Shown here piece by piece: positions 34,380 to 45,376 of a DNA stretch of 64,000 nucleotides. The translations under genes were made by a program, and so were the position numbers. The DNA comes from Streptomyces sp. NBC_00683 (GTDB lineage: Bacteria > Actinomycetota > Actinomycetes > Streptomycetales > Streptomycetaceae). The stretch spans positions 7,688,001-7,752,000 of the forward strand of contig NZ_CP109013.1 of assembly GCF_036226745.1 (NCBI RefSeq). Reading direction: 5' to 3'. Numbering within the stretch: position 1 is the stretch's first letter; every line of letters begins with the position of its first letter. Under the pieces are notes generated by a model. That model ran no database searches, had not been told where the DNA came from, and saw only the letters and a program-made list of their open reading frames with translations.

Positions 34380-36659
34380 TCAGTGCTCCCTGACCAGTTC
34401 GGCGTACGGGCCCCCGGCAGCCACCAGGTCCTCGTGCCGGCCGCGTTCCACGACGGATCCGTGGTCCAGGACCACGATCTCGTCGCTGTCGCGGACCGTG
34501 CTCAGCCGGTGTGCGATCACGACGCAGGCACAACCGCGCCGCCGCAGATTGTCGATGATGACCTGCTCGGTCTCCGCGTCCAGAGCGCTGGTGACCTCGT
34601 CCAGCACCAGGATGCTGGGCCGTCGCACGAGAGCGCGCGCGATCTCCAGGCGCTGGCGCTGGCCGCCGGAGAAGTTGCGGCCGTCCTGCTCCACCCTGCT
34701 GTGGATACCCCTCGGACGACGGGAGACGACCTCGTACAGCGCGGCGTCCTGGAGCGCGGCGACGACGGCTTCGTCCGGGACCGAGGGGTCCCACAGCGCC
34801 ACGTTGTCCCGCACCGTGCCCTCGAACAGGAAGACGTCCTGGTCGACGAAGGAGACCGACGCGGCCAGCGCACCCCTCGGGATGTCCTCGAGACGCTGCC
34901 CGTCGATCCGGATCGTGCCCTCCCACGGGCTGTAGAGCCCCGAAATAAGCCGGGAGACCGTCGACTTGCCGCTGCCGGAGCCGCCGACGAGTGCCACCTG
35001 CTGACCGGGTCCCACGGACAGCGAGAAGCCGGTGAGGAGCGGTTTGTCGAGCGGGCTGTAGCCGAAGGTGATGTCGTCCAGCGTCACATGGCCCTTGAGC
35101 CGGCGGGTACTCGCGGCGGGCTCGCGGCGGGAGTAGAGGGGGTCGACCGGGAAGTTCTCGACGTCCTTCAGACGGGCCACGTCGGCCGCGAAGTCCTGGA
35201 CCCGGCCCGCCACCCCGTTGAGCCGGGTGACGGGTGCGGTGAAGCGGGTGACCAGGGCCTGGAAGGCGACGAGCAGACCGATCGAGATGTGCCCCTCGAC
35301 CGCCCTCAGCCCGCCGATCCAGAGGATCAGCGCGCTGTTGAGCGTCGCGAGGGCGGGAGCGACGACGCCGAGCCACGCACTCGGCACTCCGAGACGCTGC
35401 TGCTCGTCGAGTGTCGTCGCGTGCTGGCCCGCCCAGCGCCGGAAGTAGCCGTTCTCCCCGCCGGTCGCCTTCATGGTCTCGATCAACTGGAGCCCGGTGT
35501 AGGAGGTGTTCGTCAGCCGGGCGCTGTCGGCCCGCAGCTTCTGGGTACCGGTGGCCCGCAGCCGTACGACGATGCGCATCGCGACCACGTTGAGCAGGGC
35601 GATCCCCACCCCGATGACGGTCAGCTGCGGATCGTACGTCCACAGCAGGAACGCGTAGAGCAGGACGACGATTCCGTCCACACCGGCCGCGGTGAGGTCC
35701 CGGGCGAGTGTCTCGGCCACGGCGTCGTTCGACTGCAGGCGCTGGACGAGGTCGGCGGGGCTGCGCTGGGCGAAGAAGGTCACCGGCAGCCGCAGCAGAT
35801 GGCGGAAGAAGCGGGCGCTGCCGAGCGTGGAGGAGATGATGCGCCCGCGCAGCAGATTCGCCTGCTGCAGCCAGGTCAGCACGAGGGTGAGCGCGACCAT
35901 CGTGCCCATCGCGCCGAACAGCACGCCCAGCAGCGAGGTCTGATTGCCGATCAGGAACATGTCGATGTACGTACGGCTCAGGGCGGGCAGCGTGGCGCCG
36001 ACCGCCACCAGCAGCAGGCTGGCCAGCAGTGCCACCAGCATCGTGCCCGTGGTGCCGCGCAGCCGCGCGGGCAGGGCGGCCATGACGCCGGGCTTCCGGC
36101 CGCCGCGCCGGAAGTCGTCGCCCGGCTCCAGGACGAGCACCACTCCGGTGAAGCTTGTGTCGAAATCCTCGGACGGGACGAAACGGCGGCCCTTGTCGGG
36201 GTCGTTGATGTGCACGCCCCGCCGTCCGAGCCTGCGTCCCATGCCGTCGTACACGACGTAGTGGTTGAACTCCCAGAACAGAATGGCCGGCGCCTGGACC
36301 TCCGCCAGTGCTGCGGGCTCCATCTGCATGCCCTTGGCCGTCAGGCCGTAACTGCGGGCCGCCTTAAGCACGTTGCTGGCCCGCGAACCGTCGCGCGACA
36401 CTCCGCAGGCGATGCGCAGCTCCTCCAGCGGAACATGCCGGCCGTAGTGGCCGAGGACCATGGCCAGCGAGGCCGCTCCGCACTCCAGCGCCTCCATCTG
36501 GAGCACGGTGGGGGTGCGCACGGTCCTGGTCCGTGCCGTCTTCGGCGCAGGGCGCGGCTGCGACCGCCGCCTGCCTCCGGAGGTGCTCTCGGGGCGGTGC
36601 CTGCCGCGACCGGGGGGTGGCAACTGCTGCGCTGCGGGGGAGGGGTGCGGTGCGGTCAC
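34380..36659 (-). CDS. NHLP/NHLM-type peptidase-containing ABC exporter (C39)
   Basis: About 759 residues. The GTG at 36659 overlaps the HlyD stop as GTGA, implying translational coupling. After a Pro/Arg-rich leader, the C39 double-glycine peptidase domain shows QMEALECGAASLAMVLGHYG (Cys60), NHYVVYDG (His133) and INDPDKG (Asp153). The exporter membrane domain spans about 190-470, followed by an ATPase with VGGSGSGKSTVSRL, SGGQRQRLEIARAL and SILVLDEVTSALD. It should cut precursors after Gly-Gly and export the mature peptide. The three-gene set (HlyD, C39-ABC, ABC) is the standard NHLP transport module. Confidence 0.94.
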   Translation of the reverse strand: MTAPHPSPAAQQLPPPGRGRHRPESTSGGRRRSQPRPAPKTARTRTVRTPTVLQMEALECGAASLAMVLGHYGRHVPLEELRIACGVSRDGSRASNVLKAARSYGLTAKGMQMEPAALAEVQAPAILFWEFNHYVVYDGMGRRLGRRGVHINDPDKGRRFVPSEDFDTSFTGVVLVLEPGDDFRRGGRKPGVMAALPARLRGTTGTMLVALLASLLLVAVGATLPALSRTYIDMFLIGNQTSLLGVLFGAMGTMVALTLVLTWLQQANLLRGRIISSTLGSARFFRHLLRLPVTFFAQRSPADLVQRLQSNDAVAETLARDLTAAGVDGIVVLLYAFLLWTYDPQLTVIGVGIALLNVVAMRIVVRLRATGTQKLRADSARLTNTSYTGLQLIETMKATGGENGYFRRWAGQHATTLDEQQRLGVPSAWLGVVAPALATLNSALILWIGGLRAVEGHISIGLLVAFQALVTRFTAPVTRLNGVAGRVQDFAADVARLKDVENFPVDPLYSRREPAASTRRLKGHVTLDDITFGYSPLDKPLLTGFSLSVGPGQQVALVGGSGSGKSTVSRLISGLYSPWEGTIRIDGQRLEDIPRGALAASVSFVDQDVFLFEGTVRDNVALWDPSVPDEAVVAALQDAALYEVVSRRPRGIHSRVEQDGRNFSGGQRQRLEIARALVRRPSILVLDEVTSALDAETEQVIIDNLRRRGCACVVIAHRLSTVRDSDEIVVLDHGSVVERGRHEDLVAAGGPYAELVREH

Positions 36660-37459
36660 GGGAGGAGCCAATCGATCGGACGCCGGTCGGCCAGATGGAC
36701 GGAGCCGGTGGCCAGGGTCATGGAGTCGATCGCGTACGGGGGCCCTTGGGCCGAGGACCACCGGTAGCCGGACTCGGTGGCGGCGGAGCGGTCGAGCTTC
36801 ACCAGGACTGCCACCGGCCTGCCTTGGCGTGAGAACTGCTCTCCCAGCTGTCCGTCACCGAGGAACCGGGTGATCTGCTGCTGGGTCCGCGGCCTGCCCA
36901 CCGCGGTCACCCGGCCGCGGAGCACCCCGTACTGCTGGGAGGGCACGGACTGGACGGTGAGGTCGACGGAGGCGCCCACCGGGACGGCCGCCCCCTTGTT
37001 GCCCGGTACGTAGAGCATCACGACGAGCGGATCGTCCGTGCCGTCGACGCGTTCGACGCTCGCCACGTCCGCGCCGGTGGTGACCACGGCGCCGATCGTG
37101 GCCGTCACCGTGGTCAGCCGGCCGGCGTCGATGGTCCGGACGACCTGATTGCCCTGCTCCGTGCGGACCTTGAGCAACGGTGCGTCGGCAGGCAGGCTTT
37201 CGCCCTCTTCCGCGAGCACTTCGGTGATCTGTCCGGCGACGGGGCTCTGCAGGATGTAGCTGCCCTTGGCGTGCGTGAGGATCCCGGGGGCGCTGAGTGT
37301 GGTGGCGACGGTGCCGGTGACCGCCCAGAAGCAGGCAGCGGCCATCACCGCCACGGTGATGCTCAGGACGAGCAGTCCCTGCGGGCGTGCGAACCGCACC
37401 GGCAGGTCGAGCTGTTCGGGCGACTGCAGCTTGGAAAGGGCCTGTTTGCGGAACTGCAC
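36656..37459 (-). CDS. NHLM-type secretion adaptor, HlyD-like
   Basis: About 267 residues from a GTG with GGGAAG upstream. One N-terminal membrane helix (about residues 28-48, LLVLSITVAVMAAACFWAVTG), then a biotinyl/lipoyl-like half domain (SYILQSPVAGQITEVLAEEGESL) and a beta-barrel domain (VDLTVQSVPSQQYGVLRGRVTAVG). The long coiled coil of typical HlyD proteins is missing, as usual for NHLM adaptors in monoderm bacteria that need no outer-membrane contact. First gene after the hairpin that separates it from the precursor gene. Confidence 0.88.
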   Translation of the reverse strand: MQFRKQALSKLQSPEQLDLPVRFARPQGLLVLSITVAVMAAACFWAVTGTVATTLSAPGILTHAKGSYILQSPVAGQITEVLAEEGESLPADAPLLKVRTEQGNQVVRTIDAGRLTTVTATIGAVVTTGADVASVERVDGTDDPLVVMLYVPGNKGAAVPVGASVDLTVQSVPSQQYGVLRGRVTAVGRPRTQQQITRFLGDGQLGEQFSRQGRPVAVLVKLDRSAATESGYRWSSAQGPPYAIDSMTLATGSVHLADRRPIDWLLP

Positions 37460-37490
37460 GGAACTCTTCCCTCACCTGTCGGCGGTCGGC

Positions 37491-37526
37491 ACCGAGCCCC
37501 GGAACCGACGGGTTCCGGGGCTCGGT
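37491..37526 (-). terminator. 16-bp hairpin between precursor and exporter genes
   Basis: Left arm 37491-37506, loop GACG, right arm 37511-37526; perfect pairing, high G+C. It begins 16 bp after the precursor stop codon. As in many ribosomally made peptide operons, a leaky terminator here would keep precursor mRNA abundant relative to the three exporter genes. Confidence 0.8.
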
Positions 37527-37541
37527 GGGTGCTGCCGTCTC

Positions 37542-37769
37542 TCAGAGACCGGCGGTGAGGCCGGTGGCCAGACCGGTGACCGCGCCGGTGTTCACGCCGG
37601 TGGTCGACTCGACCAGGCCGGTGACCGAGCCGACGATGCCGGTGACCGGGGCGATCGAGTCGGCGGTGGCGGTGACGTTGCCGAGAACGCCACCGATGAG
37701 GCCGCCGGACACGTTGTCCAGGTCGTTGTCGGAGATCTCGAGGGTCTCAACCTGGGGGGTGAGGTTCAT
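37542..37769 (-). CDS. Double-glycine leader peptide precursor exported by the NHLP transporter
   Basis: A 75-residue peptide. The leader is 23 residues: MNLTPQVETLEISDNDLDNV followed by SGG, with the acidic and hydrophobic spacing (L-x(2)-S-D-x-D-L-x-x-V-S-G-G) used by C39 peptidases. The predicted mature peptide has 52 residues beginning LIGGVLG. It contains about 11 Gly and 10 Thr, no Cys, Lys, Arg, His or aromatic residues, and only one Asp and one Glu. Six T-G dipeptides give a VTGL-like pseudo-repeat towards the end. That excludes lanthionine or disulfide formation and is unlike cationic bacteriocins. No tailoring or immunity gene adjoins it. Its activity is unknown; self-assembly or membrane insertion is inferred only from composition. 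Confidence 0.85.
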   Translation of the reverse strand: MNLTPQVETLEISDNDLDNVSGGLIGGVLGNVTATADSIAPVTGIVGSVTGLVESTTGVNTGAVTGLATGLTAGL

Positions 37770-38557
37770 GATGAGCGCTGCCCTTCGTCTGGAAATTCCT
37801 TAAACCGGGAACCCGTGGTGCGGCTCCCTTAGGGCCAGGATCAAAGCACGCCGACGGCTTGCGCAGCCAATCGAACAACGGCAGTCCGGTCGATATCGGC
37901 GCCCTCGAATCGCCTCGCGTGCAGACCCGTTCATTTTCTGACGGCAAATCCTTCACGAGCTTCACGGGACGAATTCCTCGTGGTCGTGACTCTCTTCGCT
38001 TCAAGTAGGGCACTCCCGTACCAAACGGCCCCGGACCTGGTACGTACCTGGCCCTGACCGGGTGTTCCGTGGCAGTCGGCGTGCTCGGTCTGCGCATGCG
38101 GTGTGCAGGTTTTTGCGGAGCCGGCGAAATTCATGTCTGCGTGAAAAAACGCGTGCGTATCCCCGCCCGCACGAGTCCCCGCCCGCACGGGATGGGACGC
38201 GAAGTCCGGGATTGGGTGAAGTCGAGGAATAGATGGAGCTGTTTCTCCCGCCGCGTGTTCATCCGTCACACGGTCTTCGAGAATGTGACGGAGCTGTGTC
38301 TCTTTCCTTTATTCTGCGGAGTCTGCGGGGAATCGGACGCGAGGCTCGGGTGGCAAGGGCCGGCCGGTGGCGCCGTGGGAGGCGTGTGGGGCGGCTCGCG
38401 CTGGGCTCCTGGCCGATTCATCCGATGAACCGTGCGCACCACCCTTCTCCCCGGCGGCGCGCGACGCTACCATCGTGTTGCTTTATGGGAGCGCTCCCAT
38501 CTCTGTGCCCACCCCCAGCCGCCGTCTTCGGCGGCCCAGCTCGGAGAGGACGTTTCC
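37770..38557. other. Divergent intergenic region between the peptide gene and the GH74 gene
   Basis: About 790 bp with no supported gene; short open frames on both strands have no ribosome site and no family resemblance. The centre (about 37925-38320) is less G+C-rich than surrounding DNA, as expected for promoters. The CebR box lies at 38486-38499. I could not assign a convincing promoter to the peptide gene. Confidence 0.5.
38486..38499. promoter_or_regulatory. CebR box upstream of the GH74 gene
   Basis: TGGGAGCGCTCCCA, a perfect 14-bp palindrome identical to the established Streptomyces CebR operator. CebR is a LacI-family repressor released by cello-oligosaccharides. The box is 58 bp before the GTG start, so the xyloglucanase should be induced with the cellulolytic regulon. 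Confidence 0.9.
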
Positions 38558-41260
38558 GTGCGCTTGAGCGCCAGACCATTCGCCGCACTACTGGCGGCAC
38601 TCACCTTGACCGCAGGGTTGGCCGTCACCGGATCCCCGGCGGCGGCACGCTCCGACGATGTGCCCCGCACGGCCGAAGCATCCGATGTGTCGATCGCCGC
38701 GGACACCTACACGTGGAAGAACGCGCGGATCGACGGCGGCGGTTTCGTGCCGGGCATCGTCTTCAACCGGTCCGAGAAGAACCTCGCCTACGCACGTACC
38801 GACATCGGCGGCGCCTACCGCTGGGACCAGTCGGGCAAACAGTGGACCCCGCTCCTCGACTGGGTGGACTGGGACCGATGGGGCTGGTCCGGCGTCGTGA
38901 GTCTCGCCTCCGACACGGCCGATCCCGACAACGTGTACGCCGCTGTCGGCACGTACACCAACAGCTGGGACCCGACGAACGGCGCCGTGTTGAGGTCCTC
39001 GGACCGCGGCGCGTCCTGGAAGGCGACCACGCTTCCCTTCAAGCTCGGCGGCAACATGCCGGGGCGCGGGATGGGTGAGCGCCTCGCGGTCGACCCGAAC
39101 AAGAACTCCGTCCTCTACCTGGGTGCCCCCAGCGGCAACGGGCTGTGGAGGTCCACCGATTCAGGGGTCACCTGGTCGGAGGTGACGGCCTTTCCGAATC
39201 CCGGCAACTACGCCCAGGACCCGTCCGACACCAGCGGATACGCCAGCGACAACCAGGGCATCGTCTGGGTGACGTTCGACGAGCGCTCCGGCAGCGCGGG
39301 CAGCACCACCAAGGACATCTACGTGGGCGTCGCCGACAAGGCGAACACCGTCTACCGCTCGACGGACGGCGGCAGCACCTGGTCGCGGATCGCCGGACAG
39401 CCGACCGGGTATCTCGCGCACAAGGGCGTGCTCGACTCCTCGACGGGCCACCTGTATCTGACCCTGAGCGACACCGGCGGCCCGTACGACGGCGGTAAGG
39501 GGCGCATCTGGCGCTACGCCACCGGGACCGGCGAGTGGACCGACGTCAGCCCGGTCGCGGAGGCCGACACCTACTACGGGTTCAGCGGGCTGTCCGTGGA
39601 CCGGCAGAAGCCCGGCACCCTGATGGCCACCGCCTACAGCTCCTGGTGGCCCGACACCCAGCTCTTCCGCTCCACGGACAGCGGCGCGACCTGGACGAAG
39701 GCCTGGGACTACACCAGTTACCCGAACCGTTCCAACCGCTACACCCTGGACGTCTCCACCGTCCCCTGGCTCAGCTGGGGCGCCAACCCGTCCCCGCCCG
39801 AGACCACGCCCAAGCTGGGCTGGATGACGGAGGCGCTGGAGATCGACCCGTTCGACTCGAACCGGATGATGTACGGCACGGGCGCGACGGTCTACGGCAC
39901 CGAGAACCTCACCTCCTGGGACTCAGGAAGCCAGTTCAAGATCACGCCGATGGTCAAGGGACTGGAGGAGACGGCCGTCAACGACCTGGCGAGCCCGCCC
40001 TCCGGAGCGCCGCTGCTGAGTGCGCTCGGTGACATCGGAGGCTTCCGCCACACGAATCTCGACGCGGTGCCCAGCCTGATGTTCACCTCGCCGAACCTCG
40101 ACTCGACCACGAGCCTGGACTTCGCGGAGGCCTCACCGGGCACGGTCGTGCGGGTCGGCAACGCCGACGCCGCGCCCCACATCGGCTTCTCCACCGACAA
40201 CGGGGCCAACTGGTTCCAGGGCTCCGAGCCCTCCGGAGTCACCGGCGGCGGCACGGTTGCCGCAGCGGCGGACGCCAGTGGATTCGTCTGGAGCCCGGAC
40301 GGCGCGGCCGTCCACCACACCACGGGCTACGGCAACTCCTGGACCGCGTCCACCGGCATTCCGGCCGGGGCGACGGTCGAGTCCGACCGGAAGAACCCGA
40401 AGAAGTTCTACGGCTTCAAGGCCGGAACCTTCTACGTGTCGACGGACGGCGGCGCCACCTTCACCGCCAAGGCGAACGGCCTGCCCGCCGAAGGCAACGT
40501 CCGCTTCAAGGCGTTGCCCGGTACCGAGGGCGACATCTGGCTCGCGGGCGGCACGTCCACGGGCGCGTACGGGCTGTGGCGTTCGACCGACTCCGGTGCG
40601 AGCTTCACCAAGTTCTCCGGTGTGGAACAGGCGGACAGCGTGGGCTTCGGCAAAGCGGCCCCGGGCGCTTCGTACCAGACCGTCTTCGTGAGCGCGAAGA
40701 TCGGTGGGGTGCGCGGGATCTTCCGGTCCACGGACGCGGGTGCGAACTGGACCCGCATCAACGACGACGCACGCCAGTGGGGTTGGACCGGGGCCGCGAT
40801 CACCGGTGACCCGCGGGTCTACGGACGGGTCTACGTGTCCACGAACGGCCGGGGCATCCAGGTGGGCGAGTCCTCGGACGCCGGCAGCACGGACCCCGAC
40901 CCGGATCCGGACCCCGATCCGGAGGAGCCTCCGGCGGACGCCGACTGCTCGGTGGCCTACACGATCACCAATCAGTGGTCCGGTGGCTTCCAGGCCGATG
41001 TGACGGTCACCAACACCGGAAGCGCGGCGATCGACGGCTGGCAGCTGGCCTGGTCCTTCCCCGGCGGCCAGAAGGTCACCCAGATGTGGAACGGCACCCC
41101 CAAGCAGGACGGCGCGAAGGTGACCGTGGCCGACGTCGGCTGGAACGGCAAAGTGGCGGCCGGCTCCTCCGTGGGCTTCGGCTTCTCGGGCAGCTGGTCG
41201 GGCAGCAACGCCGAGCCGGCAGCCTTCACCCTGGGTGGTGAGGCCTGCACCGTCGTCTGA
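38558..41260 (+). CDS. Secreted GH74 xyloglucanase with C-terminal CBM2
   Basis: About 900 residues from a GTG with GGAGAGGA upstream. Signal peptide to about ASPAAA (residue 30). The catalytic part is two seven-bladed propellers made of repeated S-x-D-x-G-x-x-W units (SSDRGASW, STDSGVTW, STDGGSTW, STDSGATW, STDGGATF, STDAGANW). Asp82 in YARTDIGGAYRWD is the expected catalytic acid/base of the N-terminal lobe. A DPDPDPDPE linker leads to a family 2 cellulose-binding module (from about residue 797, CSVAYTITNQWSGGF to EACTVV) with conserved tryptophans. It hydrolyses xyloglucan in plant walls while bound to cellulose. CebR control is predicted. Confidence 0.93.
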   Translation: MRLSARPFAALLAALTLTAGLAVTGSPAAARSDDVPRTAEASDVSIAADTYTWKNARIDGGGFVPGIVFNRSEKNLAYARTDIGGAYRWDQSGKQWTPLLDWVDWDRWGWSGVVSLASDTADPDNVYAAVGTYTNSWDPTNGAVLRSSDRGASWKATTLPFKLGGNMPGRGMGERLAVDPNKNSVLYLGAPSGNGLWRSTDSGVTWSEVTAFPNPGNYAQDPSDTSGYASDNQGIVWVTFDERSGSAGSTTKDIYVGVADKANTVYRSTDGGSTWSRIAGQPTGYLAHKGVLDSSTGHLYLTLSDTGGPYDGGKGRIWRYATGTGEWTDVSPVAEADTYYGFSGLSVDRQKPGTLMATAYSSWWPDTQLFRSTDSGATWTKAWDYTSYPNRSNRYTLDVSTVPWLSWGANPSPPETTPKLGWMTEALEIDPFDSNRMMYGTGATVYGTENLTSWDSGSQFKITPMVKGLEETAVNDLASPPSGAPLLSALGDIGGFRHTNLDAVPSLMFTSPNLDSTTSLDFAEASPGTVVRVGNADAAPHIGFSTDNGANWFQGSEPSGVTGGGTVAAAADASGFVWSPDGAAVHHTTGYGNSWTASTGIPAGATVESDRKNPKKFYGFKAGTFYVSTDGGATFTAKANGLPAEGNVRFKALPGTEGDIWLAGGTSTGAYGLWRSTDSGASFTKFSGVEQADSVGFGKAAPGASYQTVFVSAKIGGVRGIFRSTDAGANWTRINDDARQWGWTGAAITGDPRVYGRVYVSTNGRGIQVGESSDAGSTDPDPDPDPDPEEPPADADCSVAYTITNQWSGGFQADVTVTNTGSAAIDGWQLAWSFPGGQKVTQMWNGTPKQDGAKVTVADVGWNGKVAAGSSVGFGFSGSWSGSNAEPAAFTLGGEACTVV

Positions 41261-41280
41261 CGCCCACGGCCTGAGTTCAC

Positions 41281-41320
41281 GGGCCGGCGCGGGAGGGGAC
41301 CAGCCCTCCCGCGCCGGCCC
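41281..41320 (+). terminator. 17-bp hairpin after the GH74 gene
   Basis: Left arm 41281-41297 and right arm 41304-41320 pair perfectly around GACCAG, 20 bp after the stop codon. G+C-rich with no T run, typical of Streptomyces terminators. Confidence 0.85.
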
Positions 41321-41396
41321 ACCCGATGCGCGAAATGGACATAACACCCCCGGTGTGCTGCATTTGAGTGAAACGCACTTCCTCCCGGGAGGCACT

Positions 41397-43019
41397 GTGA
41401 TCGACGTCGACGTGCTGGTCGTAGGGGCGGGTCCGGTCGGTCTCACGGCTGCGTCGGAGCTGCAGCGGCGGGGCATCGGGTGCAGGGTCGTCGACCGGCT
41501 CCGCGCCCGTCAGCCGTTCGCCAAGGCGGTGGGCGTCCAGCCCAGGACCCTGGAGATCTGGGACAGGATGGGCATGGTCCGCGAGGCACTGGAGACCGCG
41601 ATTCCGTTGAAGGGGCAACTGCTTTACGTCAACGGCGAGGAACAGGCCCGGATCGACCTGACCCTGCCGGCGGACGTTCCCTACACCTTCGCCGCCCTCC
41701 CGCAGTACGAGACGGAACGGCTCCTCGAAGAACTCCTGGTCCGCCTGGGAGGACAGGTCGAGCGCGGTACGGAGCTCATCTCCTTCGAACAGGACGACAA
41801 CGAGGTCAGGGCACGTCTCACGTCGGCCTCCGGCGGTACGGAGGAGCTCCGGGCCCGCTACCTGCTGGGCTGCGACGGCGCCCACAGCGTCGTACGCAAG
41901 GGCCTCGGGCTCACCTTCGAGGGTGCGGCCCTCCCCGAGGAGTACATGCTGGGCGATGTCGAGGTCGACTGGGACCTGCCCGTCGGGTACACGGTCCGGT
42001 CCTCGCACGTCGTCGACGGGCGCACCGACGATCTGCTGGTGTGTATTCCGCTGCCCGGCCGCCGCCGCTACCGGATGTCGATGCTGACTCCGCCCGAGCT
42101 CTCCCAGGCCCAGCAGACCGGGAAGGACGAGGTGGTACACGGTCTGAGCGGCGACCGTGGCCCGCAGCCCGGACAGGAGCACATCCAGGCGGTCCTCGAC
42201 CGGCTCTCGCCCGTGCCCACGACCGCTTCGTCGCTGCGCTGGTCCTCCGTCTTCCGCATCAGCCACCGGCTGGTGGACCGCTACGGGCAGGGGCGGGTGT
42301 TCGTCGCCGGGGACGCCGCCCATATCCACCCGCCCACGGGAGCCCAGGGCATGAACACCGGCATCCAGGACGCCTACAACCTGGCGTGGAAGCTGGCCGC
42401 CGCCGTGCGCGGCCGGGCGGGCGAGGGCCTGCTGGCGAGCTATGACACGGAGCGCCGCCCGGTCGGCGAGGAAGTGGTGCGGCGGACGCTCCGTCATGCG
42501 CGGAGCGGAATGAAGTCCGATCCGGACGACCCGGCGACGATGATGCGCCGTGAGGCACAGCTCCTGGTCGGCTACCGGGGAAGCCCCGTGGTGGGTCCGG
42601 ACGGCACCGCGCACGACGGCCCCGCCCCGGGCGACCGCGCTCCCGACTGCGGCGGCCTCGAGTACGGTCTGGCGTCCTTCCCCGTACGGCTGTTCACCCT
42701 GCTGCGCGGGCGCGACCACACCCTGCTGCTCTACGCGGACGACGAGGAGCAGCCGGCACGGTTCGACGAGGTGGCGGCTGCCGCCGAGCAGGCGGCGCCC
42801 GGCCTGCTGAACGCCTGCGCGGTACTCGCCCCGAAGGTACGGGCCCCCGGGCTGCGACTGCCCGCCGTGCACGACGGCCTCGACGAGTTCCGGTCGATGT
42901 ACGGCGCTCGTGGCGGCGAGGCGATCCTCGTACGGCCGGACGGCTACCTGGGGCTTCGGATCACCCCCGCGACGGGTCCGGAGCTGCGTACCTACCTGGA
43001 GATGCTCGTCGGGACATGA
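41397..43019 (+). CDS. FAD-dependent aromatic monooxygenase (PheA/TfdB/Rox-like class A)
   Basis: About 540 residues from a GTG with GGGAGG upstream. FAD-binding GAGPVGLTAASELQRRG (residues 10 onward), the DG motif GCDGAHSVVRKGLGL, and GDAAHIHPPTGAQGMNTGIQDAYNLAWKLA. The last 130 residues form the thioredoxin-like C-terminal domain of the phenol hydroxylase group. These enzymes hydroxylate phenols, polyketide aromatics or antibiotics using NADPH. The substrate cannot be read from the sequence. Rifampicin monooxygenase is in the same family, but no rifamycin-associated element was seen upstream. The gene is flanked by two hairpins and is probably monocistronic. Confidence 0.88.
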   Translation: MIDVDVLVVGAGPVGLTAASELQRRGIGCRVVDRLRARQPFAKAVGVQPRTLEIWDRMGMVREALETAIPLKGQLLYVNGEEQARIDLTLPADVPYTFAALPQYETERLLEELLVRLGGQVERGTELISFEQDDNEVRARLTSASGGTEELRARYLLGCDGAHSVVRKGLGLTFEGAALPEEYMLGDVEVDWDLPVGYTVRSSHVVDGRTDDLLVCIPLPGRRRYRMSMLTPPELSQAQQTGKDEVVHGLSGDRGPQPGQEHIQAVLDRLSPVPTTASSLRWSSVFRISHRLVDRYGQGRVFVAGDAAHIHPPTGAQGMNTGIQDAYNLAWKLAAAVRGRAGEGLLASYDTERRPVGEEVVRRTLRHARSGMKSDPDDPATMMRREAQLLVGYRGSPVVGPDGTAHDGPAPGDRAPDCGGLEYGLASFPVRLFTLLRGRDHTLLLYADDEEQPARFDEVAAAAEQAAPGLLNACAVLAPKVRAPGLRLPAVHDGLDEFRSMYGARGGEAILVRPDGYLGLRITPATGPELRTYLEMLVGT

Positions 43020-43055
43020 CGCGGGGCCCGGCAGTGACTGCTGCCGGGCCCCGCG
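43020..43055. terminator. 15-bp hairpin between convergent genes
   Basis: CGCGGGGCCCGGCAG at 43020-43034, loop TGACTG, exact complement at 43041-43055, directly after the monooxygenase stop. It lies between convergent genes and probably serves both. Confidence 0.85.
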
Positions 43056-43093
43056 CCGTCAGGTGAGTGGAGCTCCGCTCACCTCACCCCGTC

Positions 43094-45274
<2,181 letters not shown>

Positions 45275-45321
45275 ACGGGTGTCTCCTGAGTCGTGGGGCG
45301 GGTACACGACGCGTACAGCCG

Positions 45322-45333
45322 GAGAGCGCTCTC
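45322..45333. promoter_or_regulatory. LacI-type palindrome overlapping a 10-bp stem
   Basis: GAGAGCGCTCTC, a perfect 12-bp palindrome with the central CG-CT symmetry typical of LacI-family operators and related to the CebR box. It is embedded in a 24-nt inverted repeat (45317-45340) with 10-bp arms and loop CGCT, so it could also act as a leader hairpin. It lies just downstream of the predicted transcription start. Confidence 0.55.
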
Positions 45334-45347
45334 TCCGGCTGCGGCAG

Positions 45348-45376
45348 ATCCTTCACCCTTGTTACGAACGCGTCAA
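45348..45376 (-). promoter_or_regulatory. Candidate promoter of the discoidin/beta-helix gene
   Basis: On the minus strand, TTGACG (45376-45371), 17-bp spacer, AAGGAT (45353-45348). Both boxes fit the housekeeping consensus, and the palindrome follows about 15 bp later, a layout expected for repressor control. Confidence 0.6.

Noticed and set aside
31520..36659. Generic multidrug ABC exporters
   Set aside because: The C39 peptidase domain, the HlyD partner and the adjacent double-glycine peptide identify a peptide export module.
37542..37769. Class II lanthipeptide or cysteine-bridged bacteriocin
   Set aside because: The core has no cysteine and no lanthionine synthetase is nearby.
41397..43019. 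Rifampicin monooxygenase (Rox) linked to helR
   Set aside because: The family fits, but no rifamycin-associated element is present upstream and the two genes are 20 kb apart; the motifs are common to many phenol hydroxylase-like enzymes.
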